Assembly: GCA_039935415.1 (NCBI GenBank)
Contig: JBDTKH010000042.1
Coordinates: 1 to 38,775 of the forward strand
Origin: Palsa-870 sp039935415
Lineage (GTDB): Bacteria; Chloroflexota; Dormibacteria; Dormibacterales; Dormibacteraceae
Reading direction: 5' to 3'
DNA length: 38,775 nt
Each line of letters opens with the position of its first letter. Positions within the stretch are counted from its first letter, which is position 1. The position numbers and the translations under genes are program-made. The notes under the pieces were generated by a model. The model was given only the letters and a program-made list of their open reading frames with translations. It had not been told where the DNA came from and did not search any database. Positions 7,370-15,268 of this stretch are shown piece by piece.

Positions 7370-8251
7370 TCACGAAGCACCGCTCGCGGCGTAAGCGCCC
7401 GCGACCTGCGCCGCGACTCGCGCGTTGTTCACGACCAGGTCGACGTTGACGTCGAGCGACCTGCCGCCGGAAAGCTCGGCCATCCGCGCCAGCAGCCGCG
7501 GCGTTACATCGGACCCTTCAACGCCGCTCAGCTCCCGCACCGCGCGCTGAGCCATCTCCTCGGCGCCGTCGAGCTCGGTCGGGGGTGGCACTGCGACCAC
7601 GATGCCCCGCGTGCCGGTGTCCCATGCGGCGCTCAGCACGCGTGATGTGTGCTCGGGACCATCGACCCTCGCGCTGACGCGGGAGCCGCTGTGGCTCGTG
7701 TAGAAGGCCGGGAACTCGTCGCAGCCGTAGCCGAGCACAGGCACCGAGAGGCTTTCGAGCCGTTCGAGCGTGAGCGCGAGGTCGAGGATGATCTTGGCGC
7801 CGGCGCAGAAGACGGCGACTGGCGTCCGCCCCAGCTCGACCAGGTCCGCGGACTGGTCCTCGGGATGGCCGCGGTGCACACCGCCGATGCCTCCTGTGGC
7901 GAAGAATCGGATCCCCGCCATCGAGGCGGCGCGCATGGTCGCCGCCACCGTCGTCGCTCCAACCCATCCACCCGCGATCGCCGGACCGAGGTCGCGCGAG
8001 CTGACCTTGATCGCACCGGAGGCGATCCTCTCGAGGTCTGCCGCGCTCAGTCCGACACGCACCATGCCGTCGAGCACGGCCACGCTCGCGGGCACGGCTC
8101 CTTCCTTTCTTATTGCGGCCTCGCTCTCGAGCGCCGCGCGGAGGTTGTGCGGCGCGGGCAGGCCCTGCCCGACGATCGACGTCTCCAGCGCGACGACGGG
8201 GCGACCTCGCGCCACCGCGTCCGCGATCTCGCGCGACACCTGGAGCTGCAC
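7370..8251 (-). CDS. psuG: Pseudouridine-5'-phosphate glycosidase
   Basis: Cleaves the C-C glycosidic bond of pseudouridine 5'-phosphate, giving uracil and ribose 5-phosphate, in the cytoplasm. The 293 residues show the family's hallmark stretches: PVVALETSIVGQGLPAPHN near the N-terminus, the KVSSRDLG segment with the lysine expected for the ring-opened intermediate, FFATGGIGGVHRG, YGCDEFPAFYTSHSGS and the C-terminal VDLVVNNARVAAQVA. GTG 8251, two bases after the kinase stop, is the best start. The frame is open further upstream, but that part is arginine-rich shadow of the kinase gene. The kinase gene just upstream in the same transcript supplies the phosphorylated substrate. Confidence 0.92.
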   Translation of the reverse strand: MQLQVSREIADAVARGRPVVALETSIVGQGLPAPHNLRAALESEAAIRKEGAVPASVAVLDGMVRVGLSAADLERIASGAIKVSSRDLGPAIAGGWVGATTVAATMRAASMAGIRFFATGGIGGVHRGHPEDQSADLVELGRTPVAVFCAGAKIILDLALTLERLESLSVPVLGYGCDEFPAFYTSHSGSRVSARVDGPEHTSRVLSAAWDTGTRGIVVAVPPPTELDGAEEMAQRAVRELSGVEGSDVTPRLLARMAELSGGRSLDVNVDLVVNNARVAAQVAGAYAASGAS

Positions 8252-8253
8252 TG

Positions 8254-9093
8254 TCAGCTCGGCCGGGCCCCGGGCCGCGTGACCGCTTCCGACGCGACGA
8301 TCACCGCTCTTTCGGCCGAGTCGACCGGGGTGGCGCCGCCCAGCCAGGCGGTGCAGAAGGCGGCCGCGAATGCGTCGCCCGCGCCCGTGCCGTCGAGCTG
8401 GCGCACCGCGGGCGCGGGAATCCTCCGGCCGAACACGATGCACCCCGCGGGTCCCAGCTTTATCACCGGTACCTGGGCGAGGTGCTCGAGCGCGACCCCG
8501 ATCGTCCCGGCCTCAGCCTCCGTCGCGAACAGCAGCTCCGGCTTGAGGCGCGCGAGGTCGTAGGCCATCTTCGACGGCCCGTACTCGCGCAGGCCCGCCA
8601 CCGAAGAAAGGTCGATGGAGAGCATGCCTCCCATCTCCCTGACGTGCTCGATCGCGGCCCGCGTCGCTCTCGCGATCGGTTCCACGAACAACGAGTAGGC
8701 CGGGACGTGGATCAGGGTCACGTCGCGGAACCACTCCTCCATCAGGTCATCGGGTCGCAGTCCAATGCTGGCTCCGCGCTGCGTCGCCATGGCGCGCTGC
8801 CCTTCGGGGCCGACCAGGACCGCGATCGCGCCGGTGGGTTCGGCGCCCCACACCGCGCAAACTTCCACGCCGCGACTCTCCAGGTCCGCCACGAGCTGCC
8901 TGCCGCGGTCGTCGTCGCCGACCCTTGTGACCAGGCGTACCGGTTCCCCTAGCGCGGCGACCCAGGCGCAGAAGTTGGCCGCCTGTCCACCGCCGCCGAG
9001 CCCGATCCTGGCGGCCCGGTCGTCGTCCGGGCGCAGGGGACCCTCCGGGACGATCGTGATGTCGAGCAGGAGGTCGCCGATGGAGAGGATCAC
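8254..9093 (-). CDS. psuK: PfkB-family carbohydrate kinase, probable pseudouridine kinase
   Basis: A ribokinase-fold kinase, probably phosphorylating pseudouridine at the 5' position for the glycosidase encoded two bases downstream. It shows the sugar-site segment (GLGGGGQAANFCAWVAALG), VTRVGDDDRGRQL, and the PfkB signature 2 with anion hole and catalytic Asp (LDGTGAGDAFAAAF). GTG 9093 starts the protein right at the first strand (VILSIGDLLLDI), giving 279 residues; a TTG at 9141 would add 16 unlike-family residues. Neither start has a convincing Shine-Dalgarno sequence. The family call is firm. The specificity rests on linkage to psuG; other nucleosides or sugars are possible. Confidence 0.85.
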   Translation of the reverse strand: MILSIGDLLLDITIVPEGPLRPDDDRAARIGLGGGGQAANFCAWVAALGEPVRLVTRVGDDDRGRQLVADLESRGVEVCAVWGAEPTGAIAVLVGPEGQRAMATQRGASIGLRPDDLMEEWFRDVTLIHVPAYSLFVEPIARATRAAIEHVREMGGMLSIDLSSVAGLREYGPSKMAYDLARLKPELLFATEAEAGTIGVALEHLAQVPVIKLGPAGCIVFGRRIPAPAVRQLDGTGAGDAFAAAFCTAWLGGATPVDSAERAVIVASEAVTRPGARPS

Positions 9094-9166
9094 GTGGGGA
9101 GGAGGATAACGGCCTCTGGAGGCTCGCTCCCGGACGAACAACGAGGTGACCCCGCGGGCTTCCGGT

Positions 9167-10084
9167 TCAGCCTCTTGTCGCCGTCGGGGTCAGCAAACTC
9201 CACGTCTCCAGCTGCTCGCGCAGCCGCGACCTCAAGCGCTCGTCCAGTGGTTCGATTGGCGGCGCGCACCATTGCTCGCAGATTCCCTGCATCTGGAGCG
9301 CGGCCTTGATCGCGCTCGGGAACACACCGCCCCTGACCGCCATAACCAACTCGTAAAGCGCGTCCTGCGCGGAACGAGCAGCTGCCAGGTCGCAGTGCTT
9401 GAAGTCGTCAAAAATGCGAACCACCCACTGCGGCGCCACGTTGCCGGCGCCACAGATCGTGCCGGCCCCGCCCATCGCGAGAGACGGCAGCAGCATGGTG
9501 TCGCTGCCCGTGAAGATTCGAAAACGCGGCAGGTCGCGCGTGGCGATGCACACGCCTTCGAAGTACTCGAAATCGCGGCTCGAGTCCTTGATGCCGCTGA
9601 TGGTCCCTTCGCGCGCGAGGGTGGCGACGGTCGCGGGCTCCGTGACCACCTTGGTGAACTGCGGGATGTTGTACAGCAGGATCGGGAGCGGGCTACCCTC
9701 GGCTAGCTTTCGATAGAACGCCAGCACTGTCGCTTGATCGATCAGGTAATAGAAAGGAGGGGTCACCAGCACTGCGTTCGCGCCGAGGCGGGCTGCGGCC
9801 TCCACCTCGACACGAGCCGCGGCGAGATGGCTCTGCGCGACTCCGCAGATCACGGGCACGCGGCCTCCCGCGGCGCGAACGACCCGCCCCAGTACCTTGC
9901 GGCGCGCGTTCTCATCCAGGGAGGCCGTCTCGCCGGTTGAACCCAGCGCAAGCAGCCCGTGGACGCCGCCGCGGATCACGTGCTCGACAAGCCTGTCGAT
10001 CGCAGGTTCGTCGACAGTGCCGTCCTTGTTGAGGGGCGAGACCAGCGCCGGCAGCACCCCGGTCAGCTCTTCGATCCGGAACAT
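9167..10084 (-). CDS. Dihydrodipicolinate synthase/N-acetylneuraminate lyase family aldolase
   Basis: A class I aldolase of the DapA superfamily, 305 residues, TIM-barrel fold. The catalytic set is visible: GSTGE near residue 48, the YN motif with Tyr138 (ILLYNIPQ) and the Schiff-base lysine 166 (ISGIKDSS). It lies 73 bases upstream of the kinase gene on the same strand, so it is probably part of a three-gene sugar or nucleoside degradation unit rather than the lysine biosynthetic enzyme. The pyruvate acceptor is unknown; keto-deoxy sugar acids are typical for catabolic members. ATG 10084 is chosen; an in-frame TTG at 10093 is the alternative. Confidence 0.88.
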   Translation of the reverse strand: MFRIEELTGVLPALVSPLNKDGTVDEPAIDRLVEHVIRGGVHGLLALGSTGETASLDENARRKVLGRVVRAAGGRVPVICGVAQSHLAAARVEVEAAARLGANAVLVTPPFYYLIDQATVLAFYRKLAEGSPLPILLYNIPQFTKVVTEPATVATLAREGTISGIKDSSRDFEYFEGVCIATRDLPRFRIFTGSDTMLLPSLAMGGAGTICGAGNVAPQWVVRIFDDFKHCDLAAARSAQDALYELVMAVRGGVFPSAIKAALQMQGICEQWCAPPIEPLDERLRSRLREQLETWSLLTPTATRG

Positions 10085-10095
10085 GGCACCCAAGC

Positions 10096-10212
10096 CTAAT
10101 CGCCTTCGGCGATGCGAACAATGAGGTCGCGCTGCTCCGGCCCTAAGAAGGGCGGCTCTCCCGCGACAGCGTTCTCACGCAGGTGGTTGACGCGCTCGGT
10201 CGCCGTCAGGAC
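10096..10212 (-). other. Short open segment after the XRE regulator, possible frameshifted C-terminal tail
   Basis: Directly overlapping the stop of the XRE gene, another frame encodes VLTATERVNHLREN, AVAGEPPFLGPEQRDL and IVRIAEGD, then TAG (10098-10096). It has no ATG, GTG or TTG start; a CTG at 10209 overlaps the TGA of the regulator. The composition is helical and protein-like. It could be the displaced tail of a once longer regulator (frameshift near 10210) or a tiny coupled gene. I do not recognise it. Confidence 0.25.
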
Positions 10213-10442
10213 TGGGCGGTCCCGAAATCAGGTTCCAGAAGGTGGTCCACGCCGTCGATGACAGGCGCCTGTCGAAGGGCATCCGCGATCTTGCTCAAAG
10301 TCGAGCTCGTGACCGCCCGGCCGCGGCGCGCGGCCGAGATGGTCGCGGGGCTGCAACCGGAAGCGTTCGCCAGGTCGGTGGCGTTCCAGCCGCGGCGCGC
10401 GAGCTCTCGGTCCAGGCGCGCCGGGCTCAATCGAACCGTCAT
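10206..10442 (-). CDS. Small XRE-family helix-turn-helix regulator
   Basis: A 78-residue Cro/CI-type DNA-binding protein that is essentially one HTH domain (about residues 8-60): LARRGWNATDLANASGCSPA is the first part, then TISAARRGRAVTSSTLSKIADAL. There is no C-terminal ligand domain, and the last residues (EPDFGTAQS) are short. An AAAAGGGG stretch lies 9 bases before ATG 10442. It reads towards the aldolase-psuK-psuG genes, starts 62 bases from the divergent Sco gene, and may regulate either. A protein-like tail in another frame follows its stop, so it may be truncated. Confidence 0.7.
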   Translation of the reverse strand: MTVRLSPARLDRELARRGWNATDLANASGCSPATISAARRGRAVTSSTLSKIADALRQAPVIDGVDHLLEPDFGTAQS

Positions 10443-10504
10443 GGGAGTCGCCCCTTTTACCGCGTCGGGTTACAGCGAGCACCCGCCGCAGTATTCTTGC
10501 GGCG

Positions 10505-11149
10505 ATGCTGGGGACGCGGCGCTTGCGTCTTTCGGAACGCGGTTGGCGGCTCTACCTGGCCCTGTGGCTGGTGGCGCTGGCCGCGATCGCAGGCATCGTC
10601 GCCGGCCTGACGCTCCCGAAGGTCTTCGAATCAACTCGTCCACCTTCCCTCGTCGGCGGAGTGGTGATGGGCGCCAAGACTGTGGCCGCGCCCCCGTTCA
10701 CACTTCGTGACCAGACCGGAAAGACGGTGTCCCTGTCTGGCTTTAGAGGACGGGTCGTCGCGCTCACGTTCCTGGACACTCAGTGCCGAAACCTGTGCCC
10801 GCTCCAGGCGAGCCTGCTCGGCGCCGTGGAGGGTAGCCTGGGCCGGAGCGTCCCGTTTGACATCGTGGTCGTGAGCGTGCGGCCCGACGCCGACACTCCG
10901 GCCACCATCGCTGCGTTCGCGAGCGCAAGCGGGCTCTCCGGACGGTACTCCTGGCTCACCGGCACCGAGGCTCAGCTCGCCGAAGTCTGGAACAACTATG
11001 GCATCGGCGTCCAGGTCGCAACCGGCGACATCGAGCACAGCTCGGTGATCTATCTCATCGACAGGGACGGCTACGAGCGGGTCGGGTTCCTCGACGTCCC
11101 GGTCGCCTCGGCCGTCGAGAACGACGTGAGGGTCCTCGCCACCGGCTGA
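10505..11149 (+). CDS. Sco1/SenC-family copper chaperone for cytochrome oxidase
   Basis: A membrane-anchored thioredoxin-fold protein of 214 residues that delivers copper to, or reduces, the CuA site of oxidase subunit II. One transmembrane helix (about residues 15-37) precedes the periplasmic domain. The domain opens PFTLRDQTGKTVSLSGFRGR and has the copper-binding CxxxC (Cys94 and Cys98 in DTQCRNLCPL) and the third ligand His178 (IEHSSVIYLIDRDG). It is the first gene of the oxidase block. The GC-rich stretch before ATG 10505 has no Shine-Dalgarno site. A TATTCT element flanked by CCGCA/TGCGG lies about 10 bases upstream, so the message may have a very short leader. Confidence 0.9.
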   Translation: MLGTRRLRLSERGWRLYLALWLVALAAIAGIVAGLTLPKVFESTRPPSLVGGVVMGAKTVAAPPFTLRDQTGKTVSLSGFRGRVVALTFLDTQCRNLCPLQASLLGAVEGSLGRSVPFDIVVVSVRPDADTPATIAAFASASGLSGRYSWLTGTEAQLAEVWNNYGIGVQVATGDIEHSSVIYLIDRDGYERVGFLDVPVASAVENDVRVLATG

Positions 11150-11187
11150 CGCAAACGGGCCCACTCACCCCCAATCGGTCTTCGGAG

Positions 11188-11198
11188 CAGTTCAACTG
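11188..11198. repeat. Short perfect palindrome in the 108-base gap before the cupredoxin gene
   Basis: CAGTT-C-AACTG lies in the only sizeable intergenic gap of the oxidase block (11150-11257). A TTACAA at 11211 and TACTGT 16 bases further on could serve as weak -35/-10 elements for an internal promoter. The palindrome could be an operator or chance; I assign no regulator. Confidence 0.25.
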
Positions 11199-11257
11199 AA
11201 TTTCGGGGATTTACAAGCAGGCCATGTGCTGTTACTGTCACGCGTGATCGTGAGGCA

Positions 11258-11950
11258 GTGAGGCGGGCCCCTAACTACGCGATGCGCCTGGTCGTTCTGG
11301 TGGTGGCGATAGGCGTCATGTCGGCTCTGCTGACCATATTCATCGTCGGCTTCGTGGCGAAGTTCCCTCCGACCCTCGCCTCCGAGGCGGCCTCCTCGGC
11401 AAGGATTGCGACCGCGCCGGGCCAGCCCGAGACGTTCATCCACCTCGAGACGGTGGGCGCCGTGTCCGCCGCCATCACGTTTCCGCGACCCGACGACCCG
11501 CATCCCGACTGGGTCAGCTACCTGCCGACCACGACGTACAAGGTGCCGGCCAACTCGGTGGTGACGGTGACCATCGACCAGGAGGACTCGGCGTCAGGAC
11601 TGCGCAACCCGTTCTGGGCCCAGGCGCAAGGAATCATCGGACCTTTCCACATGACCTACTTCGACGACCAGGGCAACCCTCAGGAAGGCGATTTCACCAA
11701 GCTCGATGACGCGTCCACTCCCGCGCACACGTTCGGGATCCCCGACCTCGGCGTATTCGTTCCGCTGATGGGCGTGAGCGCCAGCGCGCCGGCAGGGAGC
11801 ATAAACGTGATCACCTTCTCGTTCCGCACCGGTAAGCCCGGCATATACCATTGGCAGTGCTTCGTACCCTGCGGCGCCGGCACCATCTACGGTAACGGCG
11901 GACCGATGCAGACGGTCGGCTACATGGGCGGCTTTTTGGTCGTCCAGTAG
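11258..11950 (+). CDS. Membrane-anchored cupredoxin with CuA-like CxxxC, unknown redox partner
   Basis: A 230-residue protein with one N-terminal transmembrane helix (about residues 10-32) and an extracytoplasmic beta-rich cupredoxin domain. Candidate copper ligands are His157 (STPAHTFGIPDLG), Cys201 and Cys205 (YHWQCFVPCGAG) and Met217 (NGGPMQTVGYMGG). The two cysteines have CuA spacing, but the histidine that follows them in oxidase subunit II is absent. It could therefore be a type 1-like, degenerate CuA or dinuclear centre. It ends one base before coxB, in one transcript with Sco and the oxidase, which suggests electron or copper transfer to the oxidase. GTG 11258 is the likely start; an ATG at 11282 is possible. 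The fold call is good; the function is inferred. Confidence 0.75.
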   Translation: MRRAPNYAMRLVVLVVAIGVMSALLTIFIVGFVAKFPPTLASEAASSARIATAPGQPETFIHLETVGAVSAAITFPRPDDPHPDWVSYLPTTTYKVPANSVVTVTIDQEDSASGLRNPFWAQAQGIIGPFHMTYFDDQGNPQEGDFTKLDDASTPAHTFGIPDLGVFVPLMGVSASAPAGSINVITFSFRTGKPGIYHWQCFVPCGAGTIYGNGGPMQTVGYMGGFLVVQ

Positions 11951-11951
11951 A

Positions 11952-12797
11952 TTGAAGAGCCCTCGTCGCACGCACGCGCTCCGGCTTCTGATCGCATGGG
12001 CGGTGCTGAGCGTGATCGGGATCGTCATCGCGATGCAGATCCACATGCCGCCCGGCGACCAGACGCGCCAGGGCGCGGACGAGACTTCGACCATCTCGCT
12101 GATGCTCGTGCTCGCGACGCCGGTCTTCGTCGGGGTGGTGGTGTTCCTGGTCTACGCGGCATTCGCCTTCAGGCAGACGCGAGGCGCGATCGAAGATGGG
12201 CCGGTCAGCCGAGGCGATCTGCGATTGCAGGTCACCTGGGTCGCGTTGACCGCCATCGTCGTGTTTGTGCTGGCCGGGATCGGCATCGCGGAGCTCGCCG
12301 GCTCTGCGAACGCGACCGACTTCTCCTCGCAGCCGCTCGGCGCGTCAGGCACCCAGCCCGTGGGCGCCTCAGCCGGCCACGAGCTGCAGGTCCAGGTCAT
12401 TGCCCAGCAGTGGTATTTCACCTACCGATATGCGGACTACGGCGGAGTCGAGACCCTTCATCTCGTGCTACCGGTGGACGCCAACATAGTGCTGCACGTC
12501 ACGTCGACCGACGCCGTGCACTCATTCTGGGCGTACGAGCTTGGCGTCAAGGCAGACGCCAACCCAGGTGTCGACAACGTGTTCTATGTCACGACCATGC
12601 ATACGGGATCCTTCACCGTCCGCTGCGCCGAGCTATGCGGTTTGTGGCACGGGAACATGTTCGACACAAACGGCAAGGTCGTCAGCCAGGACGAGTTCGC
12701 GTCGTGGATCAGCGGACAGCAGGCGTCCGAGGCCGACCTGCAGCTTCCTCCCTACGCTCCGATGTATTTCCCGAGTCCACGGGTAAAGGGGTCTTAG
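11952..12797 (+). CDS. ctaC: Cytochrome c oxidase subunit II with complete CuA site
   Basis: The electron-entry subunit, 281 residues. Three hydrophobic segments (about 10-29, 50-72, 97-116; the first may be a signal peptide) precede the cupredoxin domain. All CuA ligands are visible: His190 (AVHSFWAYELG), then Cys225, Cys229, His233 and Met236 in RCAELCGLWHGNM. The electron-entry aromatic patch QQWYFTYRY precedes them. There is no C-terminal heme c domain, so it needs an external cytochrome c or the neighbouring cupredoxin as donor. The TTG start lies one base after the cupredoxin stop, implying translational re-initiation; no better start exists. Confidence 0.95.
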   Translation: MKSPRRTHALRLLIAWAVLSVIGIVIAMQIHMPPGDQTRQGADETSTISLMLVLATPVFVGVVVFLVYAAFAFRQTRGAIEDGPVSRGDLRLQVTWVALTAIVVFVLAGIGIAELAGSANATDFSSQPLGASGTQPVGASAGHELQVQVIAQQWYFTYRYADYGGVETLHLVLPVDANIVLHVTSTDAVHSFWAYELGVKADANPGVDNVFYVTTMHTGSFTVRCAELCGLWHGNMFDTNGKVVSQDEFASWISGQQASEADLQLPPYAPMYFPSPRVKGS

Positions 12798-12798
12798 C

Positions 12799-14685
12799 GT
12801 GGCTGCATCGGTCACCGGCAACGCCCAAACGATGCTGACTCCGAGCGAGCAGCGGATGACGGTCCCGACCAACATCGTCACCGCAATCGTGCTCGCGCTG
12901 GTCGGTTACTGGGCGGGAGTCCAGATCGGAAATGGATTCGCGTTCAATGATGGCGAGAACACCGGGGTCATCCTCGGCTACGTGTTGGGCAGCCTGCTTT
13001 TCCTCGTGGGGCTCGGTTTCGCCAACTACCCGCTTCAGCGGCTGTTCGGCTGGCACATCGCCTCACAGCCATCAGGTGACGAGCACGCCGGTGTTGGGCG
13101 ATACCTCAACCTCAGCCTCGACCACAAGGTCATCGGAGTCCAGTACCTCATCGCGATGCTGATGGCAATGTTGTTCGGGGGCATCGGCGCGATGCTCGTT
13201 CGCACGAACCTGCTCGATCCGTCGACCCCGATCTTCCCGCCCGACAAATACCTCGTGCTCGTCAGCATGCACAGCGTGATGATGATCTTCGTCGCCAGCG
13301 CCGCCATCGTCGGGCCGTTCGGAAACTTCTTCGTGCCGCTCATGATCGGCACGAACCGAATGGCCTTCCCGCGGCTGGAGGCGCTGTCGTTCTGGCTCGT
13401 GCCGCCGGCGATTGTGATCCTGCTCGCGGCCCCGATCTTCGGTGGCTTTCAGACCGGATGGACGGGATACGCGCCACTGTCGGAGCAGGCGCCTGCAGGC
13501 TTTGACAGCTATATCGTCGGGTTCACGCTCATCGGGCTCGCTCTGGTCACGTCGGGGATCAACATGCTGACGACGATCATCTGCCTGCGCGCACCCGGGA
13601 TGACCTGGACGCGCCTGCCTCTGTTCGTGTGGGGCGTGTTCTCCGCATCGATCCTGGGCACGTTCGCGGCGCCGGTGCTCGCGGCCGCCCTCAGCATGCA
13701 GGCACTCGACCGGACCATGAACACGACGTTCTTCATCTCGTCCAACGGCGGTAGCCCATACCTGTGGGAGAACCTCTTCTGGTTCTTCGGTCATCCGGAG
13801 GTCTACATCTTCATCCTGCCGGCGTTCGGGATCGTGATGGAGTTGATACCGCACTTCTCCCGCAAGCCGATCTGGGGCTACAAGACCGCCGTCGTGGGGC
13901 TTCTTGGCGTGACGCTCTTGAGCTGGTTTGTCTGGCAGCACCACATCTTCGTCAGCGGGATCGCCCCGGCCCTCCGTCCTTTCTACATGCTCTCGACCGA
14001 GATGATCTCGATCCCCACCGGCATCGTCTTCCTGGTCGCGTTCGGCACGATGTGGCGAGCCAAGATCTCGATGGCGGTGCCGATGCTGTTCTGCCTGGCT
14101 TTCCTGTTCAACTTCTTGCTCGGCGGGATCTCGGGTGTCTTCCTGTCTGACGTCCCAAGCGACGTCACCCTCCACGGCAGCTACTTCTCGATGGCCCACT
14201 TCCATTACACGATCGTCGGAGGCGAGATCTTCGCCATCGTGGGCGCGGTCTACTACTGGTTCCCCAAGATGACGGGCAGGATGTTCAACCAGACACTGGC
14301 CAAAATCCAGTTCTGGTGGATGTTCATCACGTTCAACTCGACCTTCTTGCCGCTATTTGCGGCTGGTTTGCTCGACATGCCACGTCGCGTCTCGACTTAC
14401 GCCTTGAACCTGCAGGGCCTCAACGATTGGGTGTCGATCTCGGCCTACCTGCTGTTCAGCTCTATGGTTTTCTTCGCTGTAATCGTGATCTGGGGGTGGT
14501 TCTTCAATTCAGAGCCCGCTCCGGCAGATCCATGGCACGCTCGCTCGATCGAGTGGCAGTTGCCGACGCCGCTGCCCCGGCGCAACTTCGCGCGCATCCC
14601 GACCTTCACGCGTCCTCCTTATGACTACGGTGAAGGCGTGCCGCGGCCGGTCATCGAGTCCGGCGCCGAGCCGGCGCCGGCATGA
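12799..14685 (+). CDS. ctaD: Heme-copper oxidase subunit I (A-type, atypical proton channels)
   Basis: The catalytic subunit, 628 residues, with two extra N-terminal membrane segments (about 24-42 and 56-75) before the usual twelve. Metal ligands are intact: heme a His158 (SMHSVMM) and His469, heme a3 His467 (MAHFHYTIVGG), CuB His332, His381 and His382 (WQHHIF). The cross-linked Tyr336 and Glu334 are present in FFGHPEVY. Channel residues differ from canonical A1 oxidases. The D-channel Asp of IGAPDMAFPR is Arg187 (IGTNRMAFPR), the next Asn is Glu194, and the K-channel Lys of VPTGIK is Val410 (IPTGIV). The Ser-His of GIISH is Met-Glu349, and Glu401 is added. GTG 12799 starts two bases after ctaC. 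The assignment is firm; the proton route is unclear. Confidence 0.95.
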   Translation: MAASVTGNAQTMLTPSEQRMTVPTNIVTAIVLALVGYWAGVQIGNGFAFNDGENTGVILGYVLGSLLFLVGLGFANYPLQRLFGWHIASQPSGDEHAGVGRYLNLSLDHKVIGVQYLIAMLMAMLFGGIGAMLVRTNLLDPSTPIFPPDKYLVLVSMHSVMMIFVASAAIVGPFGNFFVPLMIGTNRMAFPRLEALSFWLVPPAIVILLAAPIFGGFQTGWTGYAPLSEQAPAGFDSYIVGFTLIGLALVTSGINMLTTIICLRAPGMTWTRLPLFVWGVFSASILGTFAAPVLAAALSMQALDRTMNTTFFISSNGGSPYLWENLFWFFGHPEVYIFILPAFGIVMELIPHFSRKPIWGYKTAVVGLLGVTLLSWFVWQHHIFVSGIAPALRPFYMLSTEMISIPTGIVFLVAFGTMWRAKISMAVPMLFCLAFLFNFLLGGISGVFLSDVPSDVTLHGSYFSMAHFHYTIVGGEIFAIVGAVYYWFPKMTGRMFNQTLAKIQFWWMFITFNSTFLPLFAAGLLDMPRRVSTYALNLQGLNDWVSISAYLLFSSMVFFAVIVIWGWFFNSEPAPADPWHARSIEWQLPTPLPRRNFARIPTFTRPPYDYGEGVPRPVIESGAEPAPA

Positions 14686-15260
14686 GCGAACGCGCCATCG
14701 GCGAACCCGAGTGGCAGCCGGAGGTCGACGCCAATCTCACCCGCATTGGCACAAGGATCTTCCTGGTGGCGGACCTCTTCTTCTTCGCCGCGTTCTTCTT
14801 CACGTTCTTCTACCTGAGGGCAATGAACAACAACTACTCGTGGTTGCCCGCCGGGACGACCCACCCGACCCGGGCGATCGGCGCCGTCATCGTGCTGCTG
14901 GCCATCCTGACGGCGGTCTTTCACCTGGGAGCGATACGCAACGCCGCGATGACCCGCACGCTGCTGTGGCTGGCACTCGCCGCCGGGGTGCTCTGCATCG
15001 GCTTCCAGATCTACGAGTTCCGAAACCTTGGCTTTGACCCTCAGCAAGGGGGGGGCTTCCCGAGCGTCTTCATCGGGCTGAAGGGAGCCTTGATGGTCCA
15101 GACCGCAGGCGCATTGCTCTGGCTGGCGACGCAGATCTCGCAGTCCAACCCGGCAGGTGACATGGCAACCAGGCGCGCGACGGCGGCGCACTTTTCGAAC
15201 GTTCTCTTCTTTCTCGCCGGAATTGGCCTGATCGCTTACCTCGTTCTCTATTTCGTCTGA
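14682..15260 (+). CDS. ctaE: Cytochrome c oxidase subunit III
   Basis: A five-helix subunit III of 192 residues, the short bacterial form. The first helix (TRIFLVADLFFFAAFFFTFF) is followed by YLRAMNNNYSW. The conserved region around QIYEFRNLGF and the C-terminal TAAHFSNVLFFLAGIGLIAY helix are present. It stabilises the catalytic subunit and guards its proton uptake face. The ATG overlaps the ctaD stop as ATGA. No subunit IV gene follows. Confidence 0.93.
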   Translation: MSERAIGEPEWQPEVDANLTRIGTRIFLVADLFFFAAFFFTFFYLRAMNNNYSWLPAGTTHPTRAIGAVIVLLAILTAVFHLGAIRNAAMTRTLLWLALAAGVLCIGFQIYEFRNLGFDPQQGGGFPSVFIGLKGALMVQTAGALLWLATQISQSNPAGDMATRRATAAHFSNVLFFLAGIGLIAYLVLYFV

Positions 15261-15268
15261 GGCCCGGC

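Noticed and set aside
9167..10084. Lysine-biosynthetic dapA
   Set aside because: No other lysine or peptidoglycan-precursor gene is nearby, and the gene is linked to psuK and psuG; a catabolic aldolase is more likely, although not proven.
13072..14205. A 377-codon minus-strand open frame inside ctaD
   Set aside because: The translation is a repetitive Glu/Asp/Arg/His-rich string with no recognisable fold, and the plus strand encodes subunit I.
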